Positions 12,570-24,104 of a DNA stretch of 64,000 bases are shown one piece after another. This DNA comes from Megascapheus bottae. Lineage: Eukaryota; Chordata; Mammalia; Rodentia; Geomyidae. The position numbers were made by a program, and so were the translations under genes. Below the pieces are notes generated by a model. It saw only the letters and a list, made by a program, of their open reading frames with translations, had not been told where the DNA came from and ran no database searches. Position 1 is the stretch's first letter, and every line of letters starts with the position of its first letter. The stretch spans positions 2,039,414 to 2,103,413 of the forward strand of contig JANJXV010000040.1 in assembly GCA_024803745.1 (NCBI GenBank). The letters run 5' to 3'.

Positions 12570-13065
12570 CGGGCTCCGTCCTCTGTGTGGTGACTGCGGT
12601 TCCCGCTGGCCACGGAGGAGCTCGTGGCTGGGGCTGCGGGGGGCCGGCCGGGCCGGGCAGGACGCGGGCGGGCAGCCCCGGGGCGCGGTCGGGGGGCGCC
12701 CGGAGGCGGAGCCGGGGTCCCCGGCCTGCGCCCGGCCGCCGGGAGGGTTTGTTTTACGCGCGTGGACAGACACACGAGTGTGCGCAGGGACACGGGGGGG
12801 GGCAGGGAGGGGGAGCGGGGGGCGGAGCGAGGGGGGCCGGGGAGGGGGGCGGGGGCGGAGCGGAGCGGGGGAGGGGCCGGGAGGGGGGCGGGGGGCGGAG
12901 GGGGCGGAGCGGAGCAGGGGTCCGGGGAGGGGGGAGCGGGGGTGTGGAGGGGGCGGAGCGGGGGCGGCGCTGACGCGGCGTTGGGCGTCCGGGCCGGCGG
13001 GCGCGGAGCGGGGCGGCGGGGCGGGCGCGGCGCCGGCGGCGCGGAGCGGGGCGGCGGGCGGCGGC
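12570..13065 (+). promoter_or_regulatory. IQSEC3: IQSEC3 CpG-island promoter and 5' UTR
   Basis: CpG-dense sequence with many GC boxes (ggggcgggggcggagc) leads into the start codon at 13066, with no TATA box. The exact transcription start cannot be read. G-runs on the plus strand are dense from 12790 onward. Confidence 0.75.
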
Positions 13066-16000
13066 ATGGCGAGCCTGCTGGAGAGCCCGGTGCGCGCCGT
13101 GCTGTACCTGAAGGAGCTGACGGCCATCGTGCAGAGCCAGCAGAGCCTCATCCACACGCAGCGCCAGCGCATCGACGAGCTGGAGCGGCGGCTGGACGAG
13201 CTCAGCGCCGAGAACCGCGGCCTGTGGGAGCGACAGCGGGGCCCGGCGCCTCCGCCCGGCCCGCCCGGGACCCCGGGGACCCCCGGGACCCCCGACCCCG
13301 GCCCCGCGCCGCCGCCCCAGCACCACGGACAGCGCCCGCCGCCGCCGCCCGGCCCCGGCCCCGGCCCCCGCCCCGCCGCCCGCGCGCCCGACGCCGACCC
13401 CGAGCGGACCCCGGGCTGCTGCGCCGCCGCCGCCGCCGCCACCGGGCGACTCCCGCACGCGCCCGGCCTCGGCAAGGGCGTCCTGGGCCGGAGACCCGAG
13501 TGAGTGGGGCGGGGGCCGGGGGGGGATCGGGGGGACCGGGGGGACCCGGGGAGATCGGGGGACGGGGGGGAGATCGGGGAGACCGGGGGGAATCCGGGGA
13601 GATCGGGGAGATCGGGAGACGGGGGGGAGATCGGGGAGACCGGGGGGGGAATCCGGGGAGATCGGGGAGATCGGGGGACGGGAGGATCCGGAGAGATCGG
13701 GGGACCCGGGGGGGGGGACCCGGGAGATCGGGGGGACCCGGGGAGATCAGGGGGACCGGGGAGATCGGGGGGGACCCGGGAGATTGGGGGGACCGGGAAG
13801 ATCGGGGGGGGACTGGGGGTCGGGGGGGACCGGGGAACCCGGAGAGATGGGGGGGACTGGGGAGATGGGGGGCTCGGGGGGGCTCGGGGGGACCGGGGGG
13901 ACCCGGGGAGATTGTGGGGACCGGAGAGATAGGGGGGACCTGGGAGATTGGGGGGACCCGGGGAGATGGGGGGACCCGGAGAGATGGGGGGACTGGGGAG
14001 ATGGGGAGATCCGGGGAGATGGGGGGGTCCGGGGGGATCTGGGGGTCCGGGGGTGCCCGGGCAGATCGGAGGCACCGAGGGGGGTCCGGGGAGATCGTGG
14101 GGACCGGGGGGACTCGGGGAGATCGGGGGGACCGGGGGACGGGGTGGGGTACCGGGGGGCCGGGGGACCCGGGGAGACCGGGGGGGCCGGGGGGACCCGG
14201 GGGGGACCGGGGGAGGGGACCCGGTGGTTCCGGGGCCGGGGGTCCAGGACCGGGGGGCGCCGCACACCGGCTGGTGCCCGGGAGCACCCGGGGGAGCGGG
14301 AGTGGGGGGGACGCCGGGGAAGAGGCGGGGCGGATCTCCAGGGGGGACCCGGGGCGGGGCGGGGGCGGAGGAGGAGGGGGGAGGAGAGGGGACCCCCAGA
14401 GCCGCCGGAGGGCTCCCTTGTGGACTGCGGGGTGCCCGGGCACCAGGACACTGGGATGAGTGGAGGCCCGGCTAGAGGGAGGGGGGGACGGGGGGGGGGG
14501 CAGGCAGGCGGGGGCAGAGGGGGGGCCTCGCGGTCTCCAGACCTCCGCTATGGCAGGTGCTTTGCAAACCCCCATGTCCTTCCCCCCCCCCACTGTTAAC
14601 TGGCGAGGGAAACCTTCCCTGGGTCCCCCTGTGAGAGCTGCCCCCTCCCTCTCCTCCTCCCACGGTGACATGGGAAGGAGGGGAGGGAGCCAGCATGCAG
14701 GGCCAGGCCATCTTCCCCGGCTTAGACAGGTGATCTGACCCCTGGGGAGAAACCAGGGTGCTGGAAGGAGTGGGGTGGGGGAGGGAGGGGGAGGTGGAGA
14801 GGGGGTGAAGAGCCTCCCCCCCCTCCAGTGTGCGTGCTGTCTCTTGGGGGGATCCCTGTAAAAACCTCATCCCCCCTCGTGATTCATCCATAGGTTAGAG
14901 GAGGTGGTCGGGGTGTTTGACCGTCATGTGGGGTGAAGGTCTAGAATGATCCCGTATCCGGGGGCTCTGAGCCCAGCTTCCGGGGTGCTCACCCTCAGGG
15001 AGGCCCTCAGGCTCACGGCTCCTCTTCCCCAGGTCGGCTGTGGCTTCTCCCCAAGATGGTGGAAGCGACTGGACCTTCCTGTCCCCACCCCCCGTCTCTC
15101 CCCAGCATCAGAGCTCAGGCCGGGAAGTGTCCTCAGACACCTGCCCTTCTCCCCTGCCTGGGTGTCTCTCTCATCTGCTGGGCCAGCAGAGTCTATGCCA
15201 GGTCCTTTTCTCAGATAAAGACTTAGCTACGCCCCTGCCCCCCAGAGGGCACCCCGTTCTTGTGCCACCTGCTGTGATCACAGCCAGGAGCAGTTAGCAC
15301 GAGGGAGATGGATGGAAGCTGCTGGAAGTCTTTTCTTGGAAAAAGTTCTGCCCCTCTGGTGCAGTGGTTTGCGCCTGTCATTCCCAGCTACTCCGGAGTC
15401 TCAGATCTGAGGATCGAAGCCAGCCAGGGAAGGAAACGGTGAGACTCTCGTCTCCTGTTAACCACCCAAAAGACAAGAAATGGAGCTGTGAATCAACTGG
15501 TAGAGCATCAGCCTTGGGCACAAGAGCTCAGGGGCCCTGAGTTCAAGGCCTAGAGCGCACGCGCACACACACACACACACAGCTCGTGTCTCAGACACTG
15601 AGAGGTTAATGACATCAGGGAGACCTTCCTTTCTCCTGGCCCTGCTCCTGGGGCTTTGTCCAGGGCAGCCATGCCAGCTTCCCTTCTCCCCGGGTGGCGT
15701 TTTCTCACAGCTCAGTGGGAGGATGCCTTCTGCCTGGCCCACGACTTCACCCATGGTTTTGGCTGAGTCGGCTCAAGTCTCCTGCAAAGGACTCAGGGGC
15801 TGCTCTCTACCTGTGGGGGTCCCCCCTCTGCACCCCTCTGTGCAGTGCAGAGGTGGGGTCTATAGCCTGGGAGGGAGGCCTGCCTGCACTGAGTAAGCAA
15901 AAGACAAGTAGCCCCCCCCCCAACTCCTGGGAGGAGGAGGAGGAGGAGGGGAGAGGGGGAGGAGGGGGAGAAGGCAGAGCCATAGCCAGGGCTTCTCATC

Positions 16001-16570
16001 GTGATTTTGTGTAAAACATTGCTTAGGCACTGTGAGGTCGCTATCTTCCTCTCTCTCTCTCCCTCCCCCCTCTCTCTATGTCTCTTTCTCTTGCTCCTCC
16101 CTTGCTCTGTGTCTCTCTCTTTGTGTTTGTGCTGGGGCTTGAACTCAAGGTCTGAGCGCTCTCCCTGAGCTCTGCAGCCCCAGCTCCACATCTGGTTTTC
16201 TGGTGGTTCGTTGGAGATCTGCCCGGTCTGGCTTTGAACCGTGATCCTTCAGATCTCAGCCTCCTGAGTTCTGGGATGGCAGGTGCTCATTCCCAGCTTC
16301 ATGTAATTTTTTCCAGTCCGGCCTCAGGACATGTGCAGAATCGGTTCCTGTCCATTTTCTGGCTGGAGCCGGGTGACGTCCTCTTGTCCTGCCAGGTCAC
16401 GTCCCCCCGAGCTTCTGTGTAGCCCCCTCATCTCTGCTGGGAGCAGTCTTGCACCCTGGCTCTTCCTGAGGTCGACATGGAGGCACTGGGCCTTGTCCTG
16501 AACTGCAGGTGACCTGGGCTTCCAGTTCAGTGTTGATCTCAGGAGCCTCTCAGCTCAGAGTGATTACCAA

Positions 16571-16618
<48 letters not shown>

Positions 16619-19600
16619 CTGGGGCCCGGGCACTCTTCTTTTTGTCACCAGCCTGTTGCTGGTTAATTGGAGAGGAGAATCTCACGCACTTTTTCTCTGG
16701 CCTGGGGTTGACCACAGACCTCAGCGTCCTTGAGCAGCTGGGATATCACCCCGGCTTTCTTGTGTCTCTTCTTCCTCATTCCTCTCTGGGCTTACTTCCC
16801 TTCTCGTTCCTTCTCCTTTCTTCCTTCTCTTCTCCCCTCCCTCGCTCTCCTCCGTGCTTTCCTTCTTGCTCTGCAGGGCCGTCTCCTTCCTCTCTGCCCT
16901 ATCCCTGAAACCCGATAATCCTGGTTTTCTCTTTGTGGGTGCCTTGGGATCCCCAGTCCTGGGCTGTACCCCAGATCCCCCGTGTGCAGCAAGCCTGGGG
17001 TTATCTTGGCTGGGCGGGGGCTTTCAGCCTGGCGGTCGTGGCTGAGAAGGACTTAGCCAGGAGCCATGGGGGGCGGGGAAATGTGTCCACCACGCTCCAT
17101 GCTGTTGTGCAGAAGGGCAGGAAGGGAGCAGGCGGCCCTGAAGCCACATAACAGAGACACGCACCTTATCTATCACACAGAGTCTCTGGTGGCTCCCTGG
17201 AGACAGCGGTTGTCACAGCCCAGCTCCTCAGAGATGCCAGGATGGTGGCCCCAAAGCCAGGCCCCCGGGCTCTCCACCGCAGCTCCTCCTCCCTGCCAGC
17301 CACAAGCACAAATAAACCAAATAAACGGGGCTCCCTCTGCCTCCCCTCCCAGCTCCCCCAGGGCCCCAGGGGAAGGAAGGGGAGGGGAGCAGAGACCAGG
17401 ATGCATAGCTGGGGCTGGAAGACACTAAAGGGCCTTGAATTTAGATCCCAGTTCATTGATTTATACGTCAACGCCATTTTTGGACTTTTTTTTTCTCTTT
17501 GAGATTGCAAGCCGCTCTGGGGGCTTAGGGGGTGTTTTTGGTTGGTCCTACGGCTTGAACTCAGGGCCTGGGCGCTGTCCCTGAGCTCTTTTGCTCAAGG
17601 CTAACACTCTAGGGCTCTGAGCTATGGTGCCAGTTCCAGTTTTTTGGTGGCTCATGGGAGATGAGAGTCTCACAGACCTTCTGCCCTTGGGCTGGCTTTG
17701 AACCACGATCCTCAGATCTCAGCCGCCTGAGTAGCTGGGATGACAGGCGTGAGCTGTCCATGTCCGGCTTCTTGGGTGGTTCTGAACTCAGGCAGGGAGA
17801 GCTTAGGGATACCTGGGAATCCAGGGTGAGACCCCCCCATCCTCCCGGCCCATCTTGGGGCACAAAGTTCTGGGTCCCCCCCACACCCCAGCTGTACGGG
17901 ACTTTGTGTTTCCACGGAAGAAAGAGGACTTAACCCAGAGGGGCTAGGAGTGAGGAGAGGGTGGAGTCTCCAGAGAAGTGGAATCACGTAGAATGTGGGT
18001 GGCTGGGAATACGGGCCTTGGGCCGGCACGGGTGGATAGGAGCCCGCCGGGGACTGCATCCGCTCCTCCGCCTGTGGGATGGAGACTGCACCCCCTCACC
18101 AGGTTGGTGCAGCATCTAGATGTTAGGTAATTCCTCTGCTCAGCCCGGGGTGGGGGGGGGCCCTTTGGGCTGAGGAGAAGCGAGCTGGAATCCTGTTCAT
18201 GCATTCAGCTTCTCTGTCTGTCCGTCTGTCTCTATCTCCCCCTCTCCACTCTCTGTCTCTCCTCCTCTTTATTCTCTGTCTCTTTGTCTCTCTGTGTCTC
18301 TCTCCCCCTCTTCATTCTCTCTGTGTCTCCCTGTGTCTGTCTGTCTCTCTCTCTCTGTGTATGTCTCTGTGTCTCTCTGTCTCTGTCTCTGTCTCCCTCC
18401 CTCCCTCCCTGCCTCCCTCTCTTTTTCTGATGGTTCTGGGGTCTGAACTCATGATGTCACCTTGCTAGACAGGTGTGAAAGCTTCTACCACTGACCTCAC
18501 CGCCAGCCCCTTGGGGGCCTCTGTCACGTTACTAGGGCGTCATGTTTCCATCAGCCTCACACGGACCTGGCAGCTGGGGTCACAGGCTCGCACCCCGGTT
18601 CTTGGCTTCTTGGTGGACACGCTGTCTTGGTGGTGATTCTGCCTGGAGCTGGGATCCGTTGTCTTCTGAGTGGCTGGGCACACACAGCTTGTCTTCCGGC
18701 GTGGGGGCAGTGAGGGCTTCTGCCATCTCCTCAATCGGGGGAGCCAGCTCCTGCAGGGAAGGCTGTGCCAGGCGGCCCAGGACGGCGGGGAGAGCGAGCT
18801 GGGAGTGGGAGCAGGCGCCAGCGTCCGGCGGGGCCTCCCACCTCCTTTCCTGGGAAGCGAGACTGGAGATGAGTCACTCTCCCTGCACGAAGGCCAGGAG
18901 GAGGGGTGGAGGGGGATGAGGACTGAGGGGGACACACACCAGTACCGGGGCTCACACCACTTTTCCTGCCCCCCTCCTGGGTGGCAGGGGTGACAGGTGC
19001 CAGCAGCTGGCACAGCGCGTGGGTAGGGAGAGGACCCGGGAGGCCCTGCCAGCAGCCTCAGGCAGGGGCAGGGCCGTGCGCTCTGCCCATTAAGATCTTC
19101 CTGGCTTGGGCAGAGCTGTGCGGGGAACGGCGTGGGGGCAGTGGAGCCTGGCTCAGCCAGGGCCTGGGCGTCGGCCATCCCCAATAATTGAGGAGGGAGG
19201 GGAGGACCCCCCTTTCCCAAGGCCGCGGCAGAGGGAGGCCTGACCCCAGGCCCCAGGCTGCCCCCCCCCCAATCCTGCTCCCCTGCAGTGCTCAGCCTTT
19301 GGCTGGGGTGAACCATCTGGTATCTGAAGAACAGTAGAGCAGGGGGAAAACGAGGCGGACTCTTTCCACGGCTTGGGGTGGGGAGGGGGACCCCGAAGGG
19401 GATGATCTGGGGGGCCACAGGCAGGGGGAAACTAGAAAGCCAGCAGCCCTGAAGCGTCTGGAAAATCGAGAGAAAGGCGCTTCACCTCTTCCTTCAAAAA
19501 AAAAGAAATCAGTGTAGCTGAGTACCAGGGGTTGACGCCTGGCACCCCAGCCCCTCAGGAGGCTGAGATCTGAGGATCGCGGTTCAAAGCCAGCCGGGGC

Positions 19601-21407
19601 AGGAAAGTCCGTAGACTCTGGTCTCCAATGAAGCACCAGGAAACTGGAAGTGGGGCTGTGGCTCGGAAGCCTCGTTTATTTTCCTCCCGTCTGGCTTGTG
19701 TGTGGTTTCTTGGTTCTGTTGACAAAGCCAGTACCTTCCCTAAAGTGGCAGAATTCTCTAGGTCCTTGGAGAGATTTTATACTGTTTTGTCTGTGTTCTT
19801 TGCCGGGGTGTGTGTGTGTGCGCGTGCAGTTTTTGTCTTTGGTGTCAGGTATGGATTGAAGGCTCTGTTTTTGGCCCAGGAATAGGGGTTTTCTCTTGGC
19901 TTACCTGAGATGGTGGAGTGGGCTGGCACCCCGCCAGCTCCTGCCCCAGGCCTGCGGGCTCCCTTGGCCTGTTCAGCTGCCCGGGGTCTGGGTCCACTGC
20001 CCTTTCTCTCACTCTACACCCGGCCTCCGGGTCCTGCAATGAACGGGACCGCGCTGTTGCCTGCTGCCACCGTCCTGGCTGGCACAGTGCCCTGGGAACA
20101 CAGCCCCTCCCGGCGGCACCCGAGGAGTTCAGGGAGGCAGGGCAGTGCCGCTTCCTTTGTGGCTGTCCTTTGAACTGGCAGTGGCGGGAGGTGAATGAAT
20201 GAAAGGACGCCCCACGGTGCCATGGGCCTGAAATGCTGTGGGCTTTGAAGGAGCTGGGGTTCACAGGGATGGGACTGACAGGAGCCACAGGCCTGTCCAG
20301 GCAAGGCCTACCTGGGGTGTGGGGGGGTGTCCAGGGACAGAGGCAGGGCCCGTGACTGTGGCCTTTGGGCTGGGGTCACGAGGGGCGGCGTGGTCCCCTC
20401 CTCCTCAAGGAGATAGGAAGAGTGGGAGACAGGGACAGAGACCAGAAGAGAGAGCGAGAAATAGAGACCTAGTCAGAAACTGAGACAGAGAGAGACAGAC
20501 CCATGCCATGCCAGAAGAAGGGGGAGCCAGGCAGGTGAAGGGGTTCACACCGGATCACCCTCTGTCTTTTCCTGGGCGCTCTGAGTCCCCGATTCCAGCC
20601 AAGCTGGGAAGCTGTGGGGGTCCCCATAAGACCTATGGTTCGGGCCTCTCTGATCAGCGCTGGGTTGGGGGGACAGAGGAAGGGAAGGGGGGAGAGGGGA
20701 TTTCACCTGCATCTTCTCATCTGTACCGTGAGGGAACGGAATCATAATTTTTCTTTTTTTATCTGCAGGGTTTAAACTAAAGCTAGGGTCTGGGGCATGC
20801 CAGGCCATTTCCAACCCCTCAGCTACATCTCCAGCCTTTTTTTTTGCCAGTTGTAGGACTTGAACTCAGAGCCTGAGCACTGTCCTTGGGCTTTCTCAAG
20901 GCTAGAGCTCTACCACTTGAGCCTCAGCACCACTCGCAGCTTTTTTTTCTATGTATGTGGTACCAAGGAATCGAACCCGGGTCTTCGTGCATGCTAGGCA
21001 AGCACTTTAACCACTAGGCCACACTCCCCAGCCCTTTTTAATATTAATAGTTGTATTATTAATCGGTGATCTATAAGGTTATACATCATCCACCGTCTAT
21101 TAAGTGAATTTTAAAATCCACTCTAAAGACTGCACGCTCCCCCAGATAGGGAAGAATGGGGGCGGGGGATGGGGGGTGGGGGGAGGGCTGGTGGCTCCTG
21201 TCTCCCTGCTCAGGAGGTGGAGATCTGAGGAGGACTGCAGTCCAGAGCCAGCTGTGGCAGAAAGATCTGTGAGACTCATCTCCACCAGAACACCAGAAAG
21301 TGGGAGGTGGAGTTGTGTGGCTCAAGAGGGAGCCTTGAAGAGTGGAAAAGGCTCAGGGTGGCAGTGCTCAGACCCTGGACGCTGGTCAAGCCTCGGTACT
21401 GGTGCAG

Positions 21408-21499
<92 letters not shown>

Positions 21500-24049
21500 G
21501 CGCATCTGTTTGTGCGGCATCTAGCACGAATGAGTTTCCACAGCATATGGCTGAGTGGGAGGAGCGGCACGCAGGGAGCTGCGGAGACAAACTTGGCCCT
21601 GATTTGGTGAAACAAACCCTGGCTGCTCTCCCCGAATGTGAACCAAACTCCACACGATTCCCGCAGATCCGGGCGCGCTGGGTTTTTATGAATGCAAACC
21701 TCACTTTGGCTCCGTCGCAGGAGGCGAATGGGGAGAGAGAGGATGGAGAAACGGGGTGCCCTGTCAGCCCAGCTGCTCAGGAGGCTGAGATCTGAGGGTC
21801 TCAGTCCATGAGACTCTGATCCCCAATAAACCTCCCAGAAAACCAGAAGTGGAGCTGAGGATACAGGGGGCAGAATGCCAGCCTTGAGTGGAAAATCTCA
21901 GGGACGGCGCCCAGGCCTGGAGTTCGAGCCCCACCGCCAACAGGTGGGCAGAGACACACCCAGGTTTCAGGTTCACGTGAATGCCCACCTGGTGGGGCTT
22001 CTGGGCCCCGAGGGGCTCCCTTCTCCAGGATGGCCGGTGTGGGTCAGAGGTTAACGGGAGATACCAGTTCCTATCCATGGGATTTGCGCACCAGAAACCT
22101 CCACAAATGCTCAGGTCATTTCATGATGGGATCCCGAGCGCTTCTTTCTAAAGGTGTCTTTAAGTGGTTGTACGAAGGAGTTTCAATTCGACGCATCAAA
22201 AAAAGTGCTTTGTTTTTCTGTTATGCTGGTCCTGGGGCTCGAACTCAGGACCCGGGCGCTGTCCCTGAGCTCTTCTGCTCAAGTCTAGTGCCCTACTGCG
22301 TCGAGCCACAGCACCACTTGTGGTTTTCTGGTGGTTCATTGGAGAGAAGAGACTCATGGACTTTCCTGTCCAGGCTGGCTTTGAACCACGATCGTCCGAT
22401 CTCAGCCTTCCAAGTAGCTGGAATTATGGGTGTAAAAATACCAGTGCTCGGCTATCTTTGCATCTTGAGTGAGTCAGAGCTAAGTGTGAGAAGGTGATTA
22501 ACTTGCCTTCTGTCGTGTGTGATGTGGATATATTTCCCGAGTCTGTCACTTGTCTTTGGACTGAGGAGAGGGGGCCTTTTCTGTAAAAGATGTGATCATG
22601 ATTTTATCTCGTGATAGATGATGTCTTTTCTGCTTTGTGGCTTCAGACCAAGGGTCTCCAACCTCCCATACCTCTGCCGTCGTCGGTAGTACAGATACCT
22701 GCGTGTGTGTTGAGATGAGAGTTTTGCTAACTTTTTTTCTTTCTTGTCTTGGACTATGGCCTTCAGATTACAGGCCTGCACTGCCAGACCCAGCACAGAT
22801 GGTTTTTTTTTCTTAATGCTTTCTTGGTTTGCTGTTAGTTTTTAAAAATAAGCACGGTCTAAGCTATGGACCTGTTTCCTCCGATTTTTATTTTCTGTAC
22901 TGGGAATGGAATCTGCAGTTGCTCTACCGCTTGAGCCACTCCTTTCTGAAGGTTTTTTTTTTTTTTTTTGTATCTTCATTTTTGTGTACTAGCATCAATT
23001 AGCTGTTAAGAGATTTATTTTCATTCCTCCTCTTCCCCCTCTTCTCCTCCCCTCCTCCTCCTCCTCCTCCTCCTCCTCCTCCTCCTCCTTCTTCTTCTTC
23101 TTCTTCTTCTTCTTCTTCTTCCTCTTCCTCTTCCTCTTCCTCTTCCTCTTCCTCTTCTCCTCCTCCTCCTCTTCCTCCTTCCTTCTTCCTCTTCCACTTG
23201 TCTTAGGGCTTGATTGCCTGGCCCCAGTGCCAGCTCTGATCTTTTTCACTCCAGGCTGGTGTCCCAACACTTGGTTCACAGCTCCACGTCTGGCTTTTTG
23301 ATGGTTCAATGGAGATAAGAGTCTCATAGACTTTCCCACCTGGGCTGGCTTTGAACTGTGACTGGCGGTTCTCAGCGTCCTGGGTATGGGGCAGCCACGC
23401 CCACCCAGGGGGCCTGTGTGCAGCCCCCCACCATGCACACGATTAGCTTAGAGATGTGTGTCCAAGAGTGTCTGCCTCGCAGGCATAGTGGGGGGAGGGG
23501 GGGACAAAGGACCGGAGAGGGGGATGGAAAGTTCCGGAGCAGAGTCTGGGTAGCCCAGGGTACAGAACAAAGAGGGAAGGGGTGGAGGCTTGGGGGGGAG
23601 GTGAAGGGGTACAGAGAGACAAGAAGGTCCAGCAGTGGTGGCCAGGGCTGCAGGAGGGGCCCTTAGAACCAGGCAGAGCAGATCTGGGCCTGTCGGTCCT
23701 GCTGATTGTCCCTCTCGCTCTGTACACAGGAATGAGATAGTGCTGCATCAGTTCTGCTGCCCAGCGGCGGATGCCGAGAAGCCTGCGTGCCCGGGTCCTG
23801 CTGCCCACAGGTGGGGGCTCCCCTCTCCTCCCCTCCCTCCTCCCCCTCCTCCCCACCCCTCCCTTCTCCCCATCCCTCCTCCCCCACCCTCCCTTCTCCC
23901 CTCCCTCTGTCCCCCCCTCCTCCCCCACCCCTCCCTCCTCCCCACCCCTCCTCCCCACCCCTCCCTTCTCCCCTCCCTCTGCCCCTCCCTCCTCCCCCAC
24001 CCCTCCCCCCTCCATCCTCCCTCTCCCTTCCTCACATTCTCACACTCTC

Positions 24050-24104
<55 letters not shown>

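Noticed and set aside
11856..14459. Open frames of 600-800 codons on both strands
   Set aside because: They run through the 28-bp minisatellite and the G-rich array. The apparent proteins are repeat translations with no homology, and only 13066-13499 in one frame matches a real protein (IQSEC3 exon 1).
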